Origin: UBA1737 sp964541525
GTDB lineage: Bacteria; Bacillota_I; Bacilli_A; ML615J-28; CAG-313
DNA: 19,455 nucleotides
Reading direction: 5' to 3'
Assembly (NCBI GenBank): GCA_964541525.1
Contig: CAZIQF010000031.1
Span: 1 to 19,455, forward strand
The position numbers and the translations under genes were made by a program. The notes under the pieces were generated by a model. It made no database searches, had not been told where the DNA came from, and was given only the letters and a program-made list of their open reading frames with translations. Below are positions 6,806-14,637 of this stretch, one piece after another (positions within the stretch are counted from its first letter, which is position 1; every line of letters begins with the position of its first letter).

Positions 6806-7669
6806 CTACTTACGGTAGTTTTCATCTTTTAATTGGATAAACTCCATTAATGTTTTGATTCGTTCTTCAATACGTGAAGCTTTTAAATCATCAATTTCTT
6901 TCGTTGTTTCTGCTAAATGAGAATGAAGCGTTGTTTGATCAAGATTAGAAGTAATAAAAGTTAAACTTTTATTTTCCATTCGTTCTTGGAATACAGCTCC
7001 TAATACCTCATCACGAATAAAATTAGTTGTTGTTTCACCACCAAAATCATCTAGGAATAAGACATCACAATATTTTAAAGTATCGACTAATGCTTCTAAT
7101 TCTCCAGTCCAAATTGAACTTTTAATTTTTCTAACTAAGTCAGGAAAATAAGCAAATACCACTTGTTTACCACTTTCAGCATATTTTTGAGCAAAGCACG
7201 CCATAATATACGTTTTACCAGTTCCATATGCACCATGTAAATATATTCCCTTTGGCATTTTACCATTCATATATTCTTGGTAAATACTTTTCATTTTACT
7301 ATAAACCACATTTCTAGAACTATTTGGGAACAATGTTGTTACATCAATTCCATCTAAATTACAAGCAAGGGTAATCAAATTAGCCTTTTTAGCTTGAACA
7401 TTTAATTGTTCATTTAAAAACTTACATGGATGATATTCTGTATAAAAACTTGAATTATAACAAAGCACTGGTGCTTTACCTAATCCATCTTGTACACAAG
7501 ATTCTAAACCTTTACAATCAAGGCATTTATTCTTATTAACAAGATATGAATATAAATTAAGAAACTCACGATCAAGCACTTCCTCACTCACTTGATGTTC
7601 ATTGATTAACTTAATTACATCTTGATCTTTTAAAATCTTTTTTAATATTTGTTCTCTTTGAAAGCTCAT
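6806..7669 (-). CDS. dnaI: primosomal protein DnaI (helicase loader)
   Basis: DnaI is the AAA+ ATPase that loads the replicative helicase onto DNA in Firmicutes, together with DnaB and DnaD. The N-terminal helicase-interacting region holds a Cys-rich zinc site (CLDC at 49-52, C58, C70, HPC at 80-82). The ATPase part has Walker A HGAYGTGKT (145-153), Walker B LFLDDFGG (204-211), sensor TSN (240-242) and an SRIEER arginine-finger stretch (265-270). ATG follows AGGAGTAAG. It comes directly after dnaB, as in Bacillus, 9 bp downstream. The 287-residue length is slightly below the Bacillus homologue of about 310. Confidence 0.94.
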   Translation of the reverse strand: MSFQREQILKKILKDQDVIKLINEHQVSEEVLDREFLNLYSYLVNKNKCLDCKGLESCVQDGLGKAPVLCYNSSFYTEYHPCKFLNEQLNVQAKKANLITLACNLDGIDVTTLFPNSSRNVVYSKMKSIYQEYMNGKMPKGIYLHGAYGTGKTYIMACFAQKYAESGKQVVFAYFPDLVRKIKSSIWTGELEALVDTLKYCDVLFLDDFGGETTTNFIRDEVLGAVFQERMENKSLTFITSNLDQTTLHSHLAETTKEIDDLKASRIEERIKTLMEFIQLKDENYRK

Positions 7670-7678
7670 AACTTACTC

Positions 7679-8944
7679 CTATTCATTAGGTTTAAAAAAA
7701 TCAGCGATATCGACTAATTCAGTGTTATCCTCTACTTTTGATTCTGGTTCTTGATCTTGATTATTATACCATTCAGGAACTTTCTTAACGTTTTTCGGCT
7801 TTTGATATTTAGTTTTTGAATTAATATCCTGATTATTAATATGTTTTAAAGCAGCTTCAGTAGTTGAAATTCCCGCCCTAATCCAAGTGTTAATGACTTT
7901 TAAAAAGTAATTATATGGGGGAATCGCACCATTTTTTTCGGTTAGAACATATAAAATCGCCACATTTAATACCCCTATCGTAATATTTGTATCTTTTAAC
8001 AATTGATCAAACATTGCAATTTCACCACTAGTTAATTCTGTCTTAGTCCTAGCTTTAACAATATCATTAGGGGATTTCGTATTTAATAAATTGACTAACT
8101 TATCTGAAGTTTTAACAACCATCTTTTTAGGAACAAAAGTCATTTTCTTATCACGATTATCATACATTTTCTTAACCCAATATTCTACATCACTTACATC
8201 AATTGTTCCATCGGTTTTTACTGCATTCTTTACTGCATCCTTTAACGCTTCAACAGATAAACCATATAAAAAGGCATAACGTTTAATTTGTTCTAAAAAA
8301 TGCATATCACATAAAATATCTTTATTTAAAAGATTCATTGCATCAACTAGAAGAATAAAGTATTCAGTATTAAATGTTTCATCATTAATTACAATCCCAT
8401 TATTTAACGTATCAACACCCATGCTTTGATAGTTATTAACACTAATAGTGTCAACTAAACTATAAACTTCATCGAAGGTATGAGTAATATTCTCAAAGGC
8501 TTGATAATCTAATTTTTTTAATAAGAAATTATAGGCAAGCATACTTACTTCATCACTACCTAAGATTTCGGTTAAAACCCGGACTAAGGATGAATCATTA
8601 AAAAAGCAATCTGGCTTTAAAACATTTTTTAATACATATAAATATAAATTATTTTGGTAATACACTGATAATAACCCAACTGCTTCTAATTTAATACGTT
8701 CTTCAACGAAAGCAGTGGGGGTTAAATTTAACATTTTTAATAACTGATGATGATTAATTGGATCAGTTTCTAAATTATTACTATTAATCATCGTATGAAA
8801 GGTTAGAAAAATGCTTAAAGCTTTATCACCGATGATTGGTAAATATAAATGAGTTAAAACTTTACGATCTAAATCAGTTAAAACATCCGAAGCATTAATA
8901 ACAAATGTCGTATTTTCAACTGTATAGTTCTTATTATTAGGCAT
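7679..8944 (-). CDS. dnaB: replication initiation/membrane attachment protein DnaB (Firmicutes type)
   Basis: This is the Bacillus-type DnaB, a helicase co-loader unrelated to the E. coli DnaB helicase. The N-terminal winged-helix domain has the LDRKVLTHLYLPIIGDKAL stretch. The C-terminal DnaD-like domain carries SPNDIVKARTK and the YNYFLKVINTW segment, of the YxxxIxxxW type with Val at the middle position. A charged tail follows. Two adjacent ATGs (8947 and 8944) and upstream TTG/GTG codons are possible starts. I prefer 8944 because GGTGG lies 5 nt before it. The start overlaps the stop of the 122-aa gene by 8 bp, so translation is probably coupled. The sequence is divergent but position and domain pattern agree. 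Confidence 0.87.
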   Translation of the reverse strand: MPNNKNYTVENTTFVINASDVLTDLDRKVLTHLYLPIIGDKALSIFLTFHTMINSNNLETDPINHHQLLKMLNLTPTAFVEERIKLEAVGLLSVYYQNNLYLYVLKNVLKPDCFFNDSSLVRVLTEILGSDEVSMLAYNFLLKKLDYQAFENITHTFDEVYSLVDTISVNNYQSMGVDTLNNGIVINDETFNTEYFILLVDAMNLLNKDILCDMHFLEQIKRYAFLYGLSVEALKDAVKNAVKTDGTIDVSDVEYWVKKMYDNRDKKMTFVPKKMVVKTSDKLVNLLNTKSPNDIVKARTKTELTSGEIAMFDQLLKDTNITIGVLNVAILYVLTEKNGAIPPYNYFLKVINTWIRAGISTTEAALKHINNQDINSKTKYQKPKNVKKVPEWYNNQDQEPESKVEDNTELVDIADFFKPNE

Positions 8945-9305
8945 CATAACCACCAATTTTTTTCAAATCAAGTTGGCGATTTAAACTATCATAATAAGTC
9001 TTAATCATTTTAAGTCCACGACCACAAGGCAATAAATATGAAGTAGTTACTTTAAAATCAACACTAGTAACGTTGTAACTCAACTTAATCATTGTAACCA
9101 TAATCTCACCTTTAGGCATTACAATATAGATTTCATTATAATTATCGTCAACATTCATCAGTTTTTGTCGTAATCCATGACAAATATCAATAATGGTATT
9201 TTTGACTTTTTCATAATCATTATTATAATAGTGAGTTGTTAATTCATGATTCACACTTAGTTCAGCTGTATCAAAACTATTTGAAAAAATTTTTTCTAGT
9301 GCCAT
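8937..9305 (-). CDS. uncharacterised 122-aa protein in the usual nrdR position
   Basis: I do not recognise this family. The protein has no signal peptide, membrane segment or zinc motif. An N-terminal helix-rich half (to about residue 55) is followed by alternating hydrophobic strands, such as EIYIVMPKGEIMVTMIKL, and a short terminal helix. A cytosolic alpha/beta domain is likely. In Bacilli the gene between coaE and dnaB is typically nrdR, but this protein lacks the CPxC zinc ribbon and ATP-cone of NrdR and is not a degraded copy of it. ATG follows GAGGT. It sits 17 bp after mutM-coaE and overlaps dnaB by 8 bp, so it is expressed with the replication genes. Confidence 0.75.
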   Translation of the reverse strand: MALEKIFSNSFDTAELSVNHELTTHYYNNDYEKVKNTIIDICHGLRQKLMNVDDNYNEIYIVMPKGEIMVTMIKLSYNVTSVDFKVTTSYLLPCGRGLKMIKTYYDSLNRQLDLKKIGGYDA

Positions 9306-9322
9306 ATTTTTACCTCTTTCAT

Positions 9323-10738
9323 TTAAAGTAATCTACTTAAGATTTTATCTATTTGACTATAAGTATAACATAATTCTTTAGAATTATCAATAATAAAGTG
9401 CGATTTTTCTTCTTTTAATTTTAAGTCCATTTGGGAATTAATTTTATTTAAAGCCATTTGCTCATCAATTTGATCACGAGTTATTAATCTTTTTATAACA
9501 ATTGGCATTTCAGTAACAACACAAATAATCTTATGACATAAATCATCAAATCCTGATTCAAATAACAATGGTACATCAATGAAAATAATTGGTTCAGTTG
9601 CTTGATTGATTTTATCAATGACGATTTGTTTAATCACCGGATGCATAATTGCAGATAGCTTAGCATTAGCTTCACGATTGGTAAAAATTAAACTTCCTAA
9701 CTTTTTACGGTTTAGCCCATTTTGATCAAAGTAATCATTACCAAAAGCCGATTTAATTTTATTTTTGATTTCTTCGCTTTCGCTAGTTAAACTTCTTGAG
9801 ATTTGATCAGTATCGATTACATTATAACCTTTTTCTAACAAATAAGTACTAACTACACTCTTGCCTGTTGCAATTCCACCCGTAATACCAACAACTAAAG
9901 GTCGATTTTCTTTTTGACAAGTCGGACAGTAATATGTACCCCTACCACCTACACGTGTTTTTAAAATGATTGACTGACAATTAAGACATGATTCACCCGC
10001 TTTAGTATGAACATATAAATTAAGTTGAAAACGACCAGTAACTCCTAAACTAGAAGTATAGCTCCTAATCGTTGTTCCACCAGCAAGAATGGCTTTTTCT
10101 AGAACGGTTCTTGCATTAGTTAAAATAACTCCACAGTCATATTTAGTAATTTTTAGACAACTAGTAGTTGGTGCTAACTTTGATAAGAAACATACTTCAT
10201 CAACATAGATATTACCTAAACCACAAATAATACTTTGATCAAGTAAAGCTTGTTTGATTGTCATCGTTTTATTTTGAAGTTTAGCATATAATTCATCACG
10301 ACTAAAACTTAAATCATTAGCTTCTTTACCAAGTTTAGCAATTTCTGGTTCTTTTAACAAAGCTTCATAACTGGTTGTTTCAACTACTCGCATTGTCCCA
10401 AATTTCCTAGTATCATGATAACGAAGCGTATTATTCGATTTAAAATGAAAAATAATATGTTCATGTGGGGCAACAATTTCTTGATCACTTTTGATAAAAT
10501 ATTTACCTTCCATCCGTAAATGCGAAATAATCGTCACATCAGTTAAGATAAAGAATAAATATTTACCATATCGCGATATTTTATGAATTGTTTGATTGGT
10601 TAAACGTTCTTTAAAATAATTTTTATTTGGGTTTTGAATAATTCCATCATAATAAACGTCAACACCAGTAATTGTTTCATTTAAAATTTGATGTTCTAAC
10701 GTTCTTCTAACGGTTTCAACTTCTGGTAATTCTGGCAT
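9323..10738 (-). CDS. mutM-coaE: fused formamidopyrimidine-DNA glycosylase / dephospho-CoA kinase
   Basis: One uninterrupted 471-residue frame encodes two enzymes. Residues 1-275 are MutM (Fpg), which removes 8-oxoguanine and nicks the DNA. It has catalytic P2/E3 in MPELPEVETVRR, Lys59 in RYGKY, the helix-two-turn-helix Asn176 in GLGNIYVDE, and a C-terminal zinc finger C251/C254/C271/C274 with GGRGTYYCPTC. After about five linker residues, residues 281-471 are CoaE, the last step of coenzyme A synthesis, with P-loop GITGGIATGKS (284-294) and DVPLLFESG and RLITRDQ motifs. There is no in-frame start codon or ribosome site at the join, so CoaE is made only as part of the fusion. mutM and coaE are neighbours in Bacilli, so loss of the boundary explains it. 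ATG follows AGGAGTGAT. Confidence 0.93.
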   Translation of the reverse strand: MPELPEVETVRRTLEHQILNETITGVDVYYDGIIQNPNKNYFKERLTNQTIHKISRYGKYLFFILTDVTIISHLRMEGKYFIKSDQEIVAPHEHIIFHFKSNNTLRYHDTRKFGTMRVVETTSYEALLKEPEIAKLGKEANDLSFSRDELYAKLQNKTMTIKQALLDQSIICGLGNIYVDEVCFLSKLAPTTSCLKITKYDCGVILTNARTVLEKAILAGGTTIRSYTSSLGVTGRFQLNLYVHTKAGESCLNCQSIILKTRVGGRGTYYCPTCQKENRPLVVGITGGIATGKSVVSTYLLEKGYNVIDTDQISRSLTSESEEIKNKIKSAFGNDYFDQNGLNRKKLGSLIFTNREANAKLSAIMHPVIKQIVIDKINQATEPIIFIDVPLLFESGFDDLCHKIICVVTEMPIVIKRLITRDQIDEQMALNKINSQMDLKLKEEKSHFIIDNSKELCYTYSQIDKILSRLL

Positions 10739-10748
10739 AAAATCACTC

Positions 10749-13406
10749 CTATTTTAAATCCCATGTATGCCCACTAGCAATCGATGCTGCGAGTTTTACA
10801 CTTAATGTAACAATATTTTCCATTTCTTCTTGAAGAATTGTTTTTACGATTTCTTCTTCTTCTTTAATTGTATCTACCACCAATTCATCATGAACTTGAG
10901 CAATTAACCTACTCTTAAGTTCAAGCGATTCCATTCGAGATGCAACTTTAATCATTGCCAGTTTAATCACATCAGCAGCGGTTCCTTGAATTGGGGCATT
11001 TTTAGCCGTTCTTTTAGCAAACTCTCTTAATGCTCCATTCGATGAATTAATTTCTGGCATAAATCGTTTACGATGGAATAAAGTGGTTGTATAGCCATTA
11101 GCTTTAGCATTTTCAACAACTTCATCTAGATATCCTTTAATCTCTGGATAAATCTCAAAATAACGATTAATAAAGGTTTGTGCAAGATTAGGTGAAATAT
11201 GTAATTCTTCAGCTAGTCCCCAAGCACTCATACCATAAACAATCCCAAAATTAACAGCTTTAGCAATTCTTCGTTTATCACTATCCACTTCTGATGAAGG
11301 AATACCATAGATTTTAGAAGCAGTTGAACGATGTAAATCTTCACCACTATTAAACGCATCAATCATATTCTTACAATTGGCCATCGCAGCAAGAATTCTT
11401 AATTCAATTTGTGAATAGTCAGCACTAACTAAAATCCCATCATCAAAACGCGAAGTAAAAGCTGATCTAATTAACCTACCTTCACTAGTACGAATCGGAA
11501 TATTTTGAATATTGGGTTCAACCGAAGATAGACGACCCGTAAGCGTTAATGCTTGCTTAAAAATAGTATGAACATTCTTAGTTTTTTCATTGATACAACT
11601 ATTAAGGCCAACAATATAAGTCGAATGAAGTTTACTATATTTACGATAATCTAAAACTTTTTCAACAATTGGATGTTCATTGATTAATTTTTCTAGAACT
11701 TCAGCTGAAGTTGAATAACCCGTTTTATTCTTTTTTGTTTTACCAATAGCAAGTTCATCAAATAATACTTCGCCCAATTGTTTAGGTGAACCAATATTAA
11801 ACGGATGCCCAGCTAGTTGATGGATTTCCCATTCCAATCGCTTAATTTCATTGAGAAAATTATCTCCAATTTCTAGAAGTCTATCCCTACTAACTCTAAA
11901 TCCAGCAAGTTCCATATTACCTAGAACAATTGCAAGCGGGATTTCCATTTGATATAATAAATCTAATTGTTGATTAACCTTTAATTGTTCATCGACTTCT
12001 GCTTTTAGTTGGATCAAAAGTGCAGCTTTATCAATTGCATACTTGCCATAAACCTCTAGTTCTGGAATTTGATATTTGGTTTTTTTACCATATATTTCTT
12101 CTAAATAAGCAAGTTTTGTCGGAAAAAAGTTTTCATATAAACTCTTAGCTTCCTTCATTGGTAAACTTGGATTAATAACATAGGTTGCAAGAACAGCATC
12201 AAAACCAAAAGTTTTTAGTTTAATTCCAACATAAGTTAAAGCGACATAAAGCTTCTTAATATCATATGCATAATACTTAATCTTTTCATTTTCTAATAAA
12301 TCTTTAATCATTAACAGATGCGAACAATCAATAAAATGACCATGATCACCAATCACTAGTGCTATTCCTAGTAAACTTTCTTGATGATAATTTTCCCCCG
12401 TTAATTCAGCTTCAATTAAAACAATTTCAGCATTACCCAAATCATGTTTCACTAACTCTAATTCATTATAATAATAACTAAGATGAGAATCTAGATTAAG
12501 CACTGAATTATTACTTGTTTCATCAAGCTTTTTAGATGTTAGTTGTAACTTTTTAATAAAGGAAGCAAATTCCACTTTTTCATAAAAATGCAGAAGTTCT
12601 TCCGTTTTAGGTTCAACATAGCTAGTATCAGCAATCTCAATTCCTAAATCAACATTTAAATATAAGGTTGCAAGATGTTTACTTCTTAAAGCAACATCAG
12701 CATCCATTTTAATTGCTTCACCAACTTTACCTTTAATCTGATCAACGCTTGCAATAATTCCTTCTAAAGTCCCATATTCTTTTAATAGTTTACAAGCAGT
12801 TTTTGGCCCAACCGAAGTAACACCTGGTAAATTATCACTACTATCGCCAATCAAACCTTTATAATCAGTCATTTGTGAAGATTCAATTCCTAATTTTTCA
12901 AAGAAGTTTTCCTCTGTATAGCATTCTAAATCAGTTAATCCCTTTTTAGTTAAATAAACATGAATATTTCCTTTTGCTAGTTGTAATAAATCACGGTCAC
13001 CAGAAATAACCATAATTTCATCAAATAAAGGTGCTGCTTTAATTGCCATACTTCCTACAATATCATCCGCTTCATAATCATCTAATTCTAAATGTTTGAT
13101 TCCTAGTACATCTAAATATTCTTTAATATAAGGTATTTGCATTAAAAATTCTTTCGGAGTTGGTTTTCTTCCACCTTTATATGCATCATATTCAGTGTGT
13201 CGTAAAGTTTTTTTCCCCTTATCAAACGCTACAAAAATATTAGTCATATCCGGTGTACTTAAAATATGTTGAATCATATTCACAAAGCCATATATTGCAT
13301 TAGTATAAAGTCCGCTTCGAGCTTGCATTAAATTTCCCGTATAGGCTGTAGCATAATACGCTCTAAACATAATACTATTGCCGTCTAAAATAATCATTTT
13401 TTTCAA
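10749..13406 (-). CDS. polA: DNA polymerase I
   Basis: Pol I processes Okazaki fragments and fills repair gaps. The 885-residue protein has the 5' nuclease domain (1 to about 290; LDDYEADD, SGDRDLLQL and GDSSDNLPG), a central exonuclease-like domain (about 320-480), and the polymerase domain with motif A DYSQIELR (Asp663), motif B RRIAKAVNFGIVYG (713-726) and motif C QVHDE (Asp840). The 3'-5' exonuclease site looks dead: the IEAEL stretch at 331-335 replaces the usual DxE, and Lys460 stands where the last catalytic Asp is expected. Bacillus Pol I is also proofreading-deficient. The start is TTG at 13406, 7 nt after GGAGG. The in-frame ATG three codons later is too distant from it. It is first of a polA-mutM/coaE-122aa-dnaB-dnaI unit. 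Confidence 0.96.
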   Translation of the reverse strand: MKKMIILDGNSIMFRAYYATAYTGNLMQARSGLYTNAIYGFVNMIQHILSTPDMTNIFVAFDKGKKTLRHTEYDAYKGGRKPTPKEFLMQIPYIKEYLDVLGIKHLELDDYEADDIVGSMAIKAAPLFDEIMVISGDRDLLQLAKGNIHVYLTKKGLTDLECYTEENFFEKLGIESSQMTDYKGLIGDSSDNLPGVTSVGPKTACKLLKEYGTLEGIIASVDQIKGKVGEAIKMDADVALRSKHLATLYLNVDLGIEIADTSYVEPKTEELLHFYEKVEFASFIKKLQLTSKKLDETSNNSVLNLDSHLSYYYNELELVKHDLGNAEIVLIEAELTGENYHQESLLGIALVIGDHGHFIDCSHLLMIKDLLENEKIKYYAYDIKKLYVALTYVGIKLKTFGFDAVLATYVINPSLPMKEAKSLYENFFPTKLAYLEEIYGKKTKYQIPELEVYGKYAIDKAALLIQLKAEVDEQLKVNQQLDLLYQMEIPLAIVLGNMELAGFRVSRDRLLEIGDNFLNEIKRLEWEIHQLAGHPFNIGSPKQLGEVLFDELAIGKTKKNKTGYSTSAEVLEKLINEHPIVEKVLDYRKYSKLHSTYIVGLNSCINEKTKNVHTIFKQALTLTGRLSSVEPNIQNIPIRTSEGRLIRSAFTSRFDDGILVSADYSQIELRILAAMANCKNMIDAFNSGEDLHRSTASKIYGIPSSEVDSDKRRIAKAVNFGIVYGMSAWGLAEELHISPNLAQTFINRYFEIYPEIKGYLDEVVENAKANGYTTTLFHRKRFMPEINSSNGALREFAKRTAKNAPIQGTAADVIKLAMIKVASRMESLELKSRLIAQVHDELVVDTIKEEEEIVKTILQEEMENIVTLSVKLAASIASGHTWDLK

Positions 13407-13430
13407 AATAGCACCTCCAAAGATTTGTTA

Positions 13431-13464
13431 TTTATATTTTACCACATTTTTCAACAAAAAGCAT
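13431..13464 (-). promoter_or_regulatory. weak candidate promoter for polA
   Basis: The 114-bp gap between the divergent polA and carboxypeptidase genes must hold both promoters. For polA, an extended -10 TGGTAAAAT (13444-13436) is the best candidate, with only a poor -35 (ATGCTT) at 17 bp. For the plus-strand gene a similar TGGTAATAAT lies at 13486-13495, also without a good -35. Neither is certain. Confidence 0.3.
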
Positions 13465-13520
13465 ATTATTAAACAAAGAATTTAGTGGTAATAATAATTA
13501 TAAAAAGGAGTTAATTAAAA

Positions 13521-14294
13521 ATGAAAAAATTTTTCATCTTTTTACTATTATTTTTACTTTGCAGTTGTAATCAAAAACACTCAATCGACCAAGATCCCTT
13601 TTTAGATCAATTAAATAAATATCCTCATGATCAAACCAAAATTGATGAATATATCGCAATATATGAACAAACAAATAATCTGATCTATGCAATTAATAAG
13701 GTTAATCATCCAACTTTTTTAATCCCTAATCACACTAAAACGAATGCAATTAATAAAGAAGGAATATTATTAGTTAATACCAACTATTATTTAGATCAGA
13801 CATACCTTCCTAATAATTTAGTACTACCACTAGATGTTGATTACATTAAAAAAGATAACCCAATTACACTATCCAAAGAAGCATATGCTGCTTATTTGGA
13901 ACTATATAATCATGCAAAACAATTAAACTATCATTTAACCATCTTTTCTGGATATCGAAGTTATGAATATCAAGACACACTATATCAAAACAATAAAAAT
14001 GGATTTGTAGCAAAACCTGGTGCTAGTGAACATCAAAGTGGTTACGCTATTGATATCAGTTTAAGAACAACTGGACTCACATCACATTTTGATAATACTA
14101 ATGAAGCTAAGTTTTTATTTACTAATGCCCATCTTTATGGTTTCATCCTACGTTATCCTCAAGACAAAACAGATATTACTGGCTATCCTTATGAATCATG
14201 GCATTATCGTTATGTCGGTAAAGATGTTGCAAAGATTATTTATGAAAACAATTTAACTCTAGAAGAATATTTTTATTATTATATTCTTTTATAA
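13521..14294 (+). CDS. lipoprotein D-alanyl-D-alanine carboxypeptidase (VanY-like, M15)
   Basis: Zinc peptidases of this family remove the terminal D-Ala from peptidoglycan stem peptides. The 257-residue protein has a lipoprotein signal: MKKFF, a hydrophobic run, and lipobox LCSC with Cys16. The M15 catalytic motifs are complete: SGYRS (143-147), SEHQSGYAID (169-178) giving zinc ligands His171 and Asp178, and ESWHYRYVG (225-233) with Glu225 and His228. The enzyme would be anchored outside the membrane. AAGGAG lies 10 nt before ATG. No vanS/R/H/A/X genes are nearby, so vancomycin resistance is not implied; wall trimming or spore cortex/germination work is more likely. The Tyr-rich gene follows on the same strand. 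Confidence 0.9.
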   Translation: MKKFFIFLLLFLLCSCNQKHSIDQDPFLDQLNKYPHDQTKIDEYIAIYEQTNNLIYAINKVNHPTFLIPNHTKTNAINKEGILLVNTNYYLDQTYLPNNLVLPLDVDYIKKDNPITLSKEAYAAYLELYNHAKQLNYHLTIFSGYRSYEYQDTLYQNNKNGFVAKPGASEHQSGYAIDISLRTTGLTSHFDNTNEAKFLFTNAHLYGFILRYPQDKTDITGYPYESWHYRYVGKDVAKIIYENNLTLEEYFYYYILL

Positions 14295-14295
14295 T

Positions 14296-14324
14296 CACCA
14301 AAATCTGAATTTCATCATATTTTA
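14296..14324 (+). promoter_or_regulatory. candidate sigma-K promoter of the Tyr-rich gene
   Basis: CACC (14296-14299), 16 bp, then CATATTTTA (14316-14324) match mACm-N16-CATANNNTA at every specified base. The element starts 1 bp after the carboxypeptidase stop, and the -10 ends 5 nt before the Shine-Dalgarno GAGGTGA (14330-14336). RNA would begin at about the Shine-Dalgarno. Confidence 0.55.
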
Positions 14325-14340
14325 TAAATGAGGTGAAATT
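14308..14340 (+). promoter_or_regulatory. hairpin that would mask the Tyr-rich-gene ribosome site
   Basis: AAUUUCA (14308-14314) pairs with UGAAAUU (14334-14340), and UCAU (14315-14318) with AUGA (14328-14331), leaving GG (14332-14333) bulged and a 9-nt loop. The Shine-Dalgarno is within the 3' arm, directly before the AUG. UCACC (14295-14299) can alternatively pair with GGUGA (14332-14336). The 5' arm lies in the promoter spacer and -10, so only read-through RNA from the carboxypeptidase gene could form it. Confidence 0.5.
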
Positions 14341-14613
14341 ATGCAATTTCAAGAAGTAATTAATGATAAAGGTGAACGTTTATGGATCCCCATTTTAGCT
14401 GGTGCTGCCATTCTAACCCTACCATTTTGGCTAGGGAACAACAATAAATGTTGTAATAACAACTACTATCCCCAAAATCAACCTGTAGCCTATCCATATC
14501 CGGTTTATCAAGCCAATTATTATCCAAACTACCAAACCTATCCTTATGTTAATGCCTATCCATATCCAGTCTATCAACCATATCCAAACATTAATACCTA
14601 TATTAGAAGATGA
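14341..14613 (+). CDS. small Tyr/Pro-rich protein, likely spore-coat component
   Basis: This is a 90-residue protein I cannot assign to a named family. Residues 1-14 are polar and 15-31 form one hydrophobic segment (WIPILAGAAILTLPFWL). A Cys pair and Asn-rich patch (33-41) follow, then a tail rich in Tyr, Pro, Asn and Gln. AYPYPVYQ occurs twice, at 50-57 and 72-79, so the tail is repeat-derived. Tyr-rich low-complexity tails of this kind are common in spore-coat proteins and may be cross-linked. The tail resembles the C-terminus of the SafA-like protein in this window. ATG follows GAGGTGA. A sigma-K-like promoter, and a terminator shared with cca, support an independent late gene. The role is inferred. 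Confidence 0.75.
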   Translation: MQFQEVINDKGERLWIPILAGAAILTLPFWLGNNNKCCNNNYYPQNQPVAYPYPVYQANYYPNYQTYPYVNAYPYPVYQPYPNINTYIRR

Positions 14614-14637
14614 AAAGTGAGTCATAAGCTCACTTTT
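14613..14637. terminator. shared bidirectional terminator
   Basis: AAAAGTGAG (14613-14621) and CTCACTTTT (14629-14637) form a 9-bp stem with loop TCATAAG. CTTTTTTA on the plus strand ends the Tyr-rich transcript, and TTTTCATCTTC on the minus strand ends cca. The Tyr-rich stop touches the left arm, and the TGA stop of cca lies in the right arm. Confidence 0.75.

Noticed and set aside
13462..13471. Sporulation-type -10 (CATATTATTA) upstream of the carboxypeptidase gene
   Set aside because: The spacing inside the element does not fit sigma-K, and no matching -35 for sigma-E, sigma-K or sigma-G is found at the required distance.
13521..14294. VanY-like gene as part of a vancomycin-resistance cluster
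   Set aside because: No ligase, dehydrogenase, VanX or two-component genes are present; lipoprotein D,D-carboxypeptidases are common in Firmicutes.
14431..14625. A 64-residue minus-strand frame opposite the Tyr-rich gene, rich in Ile, Trp and Gly
   Set aside because: It is the mirror of the repetitive Tyr/Pro codons on the other strand and runs through the terminator; the plus-strand gene has a proper ribosome site and promoter.
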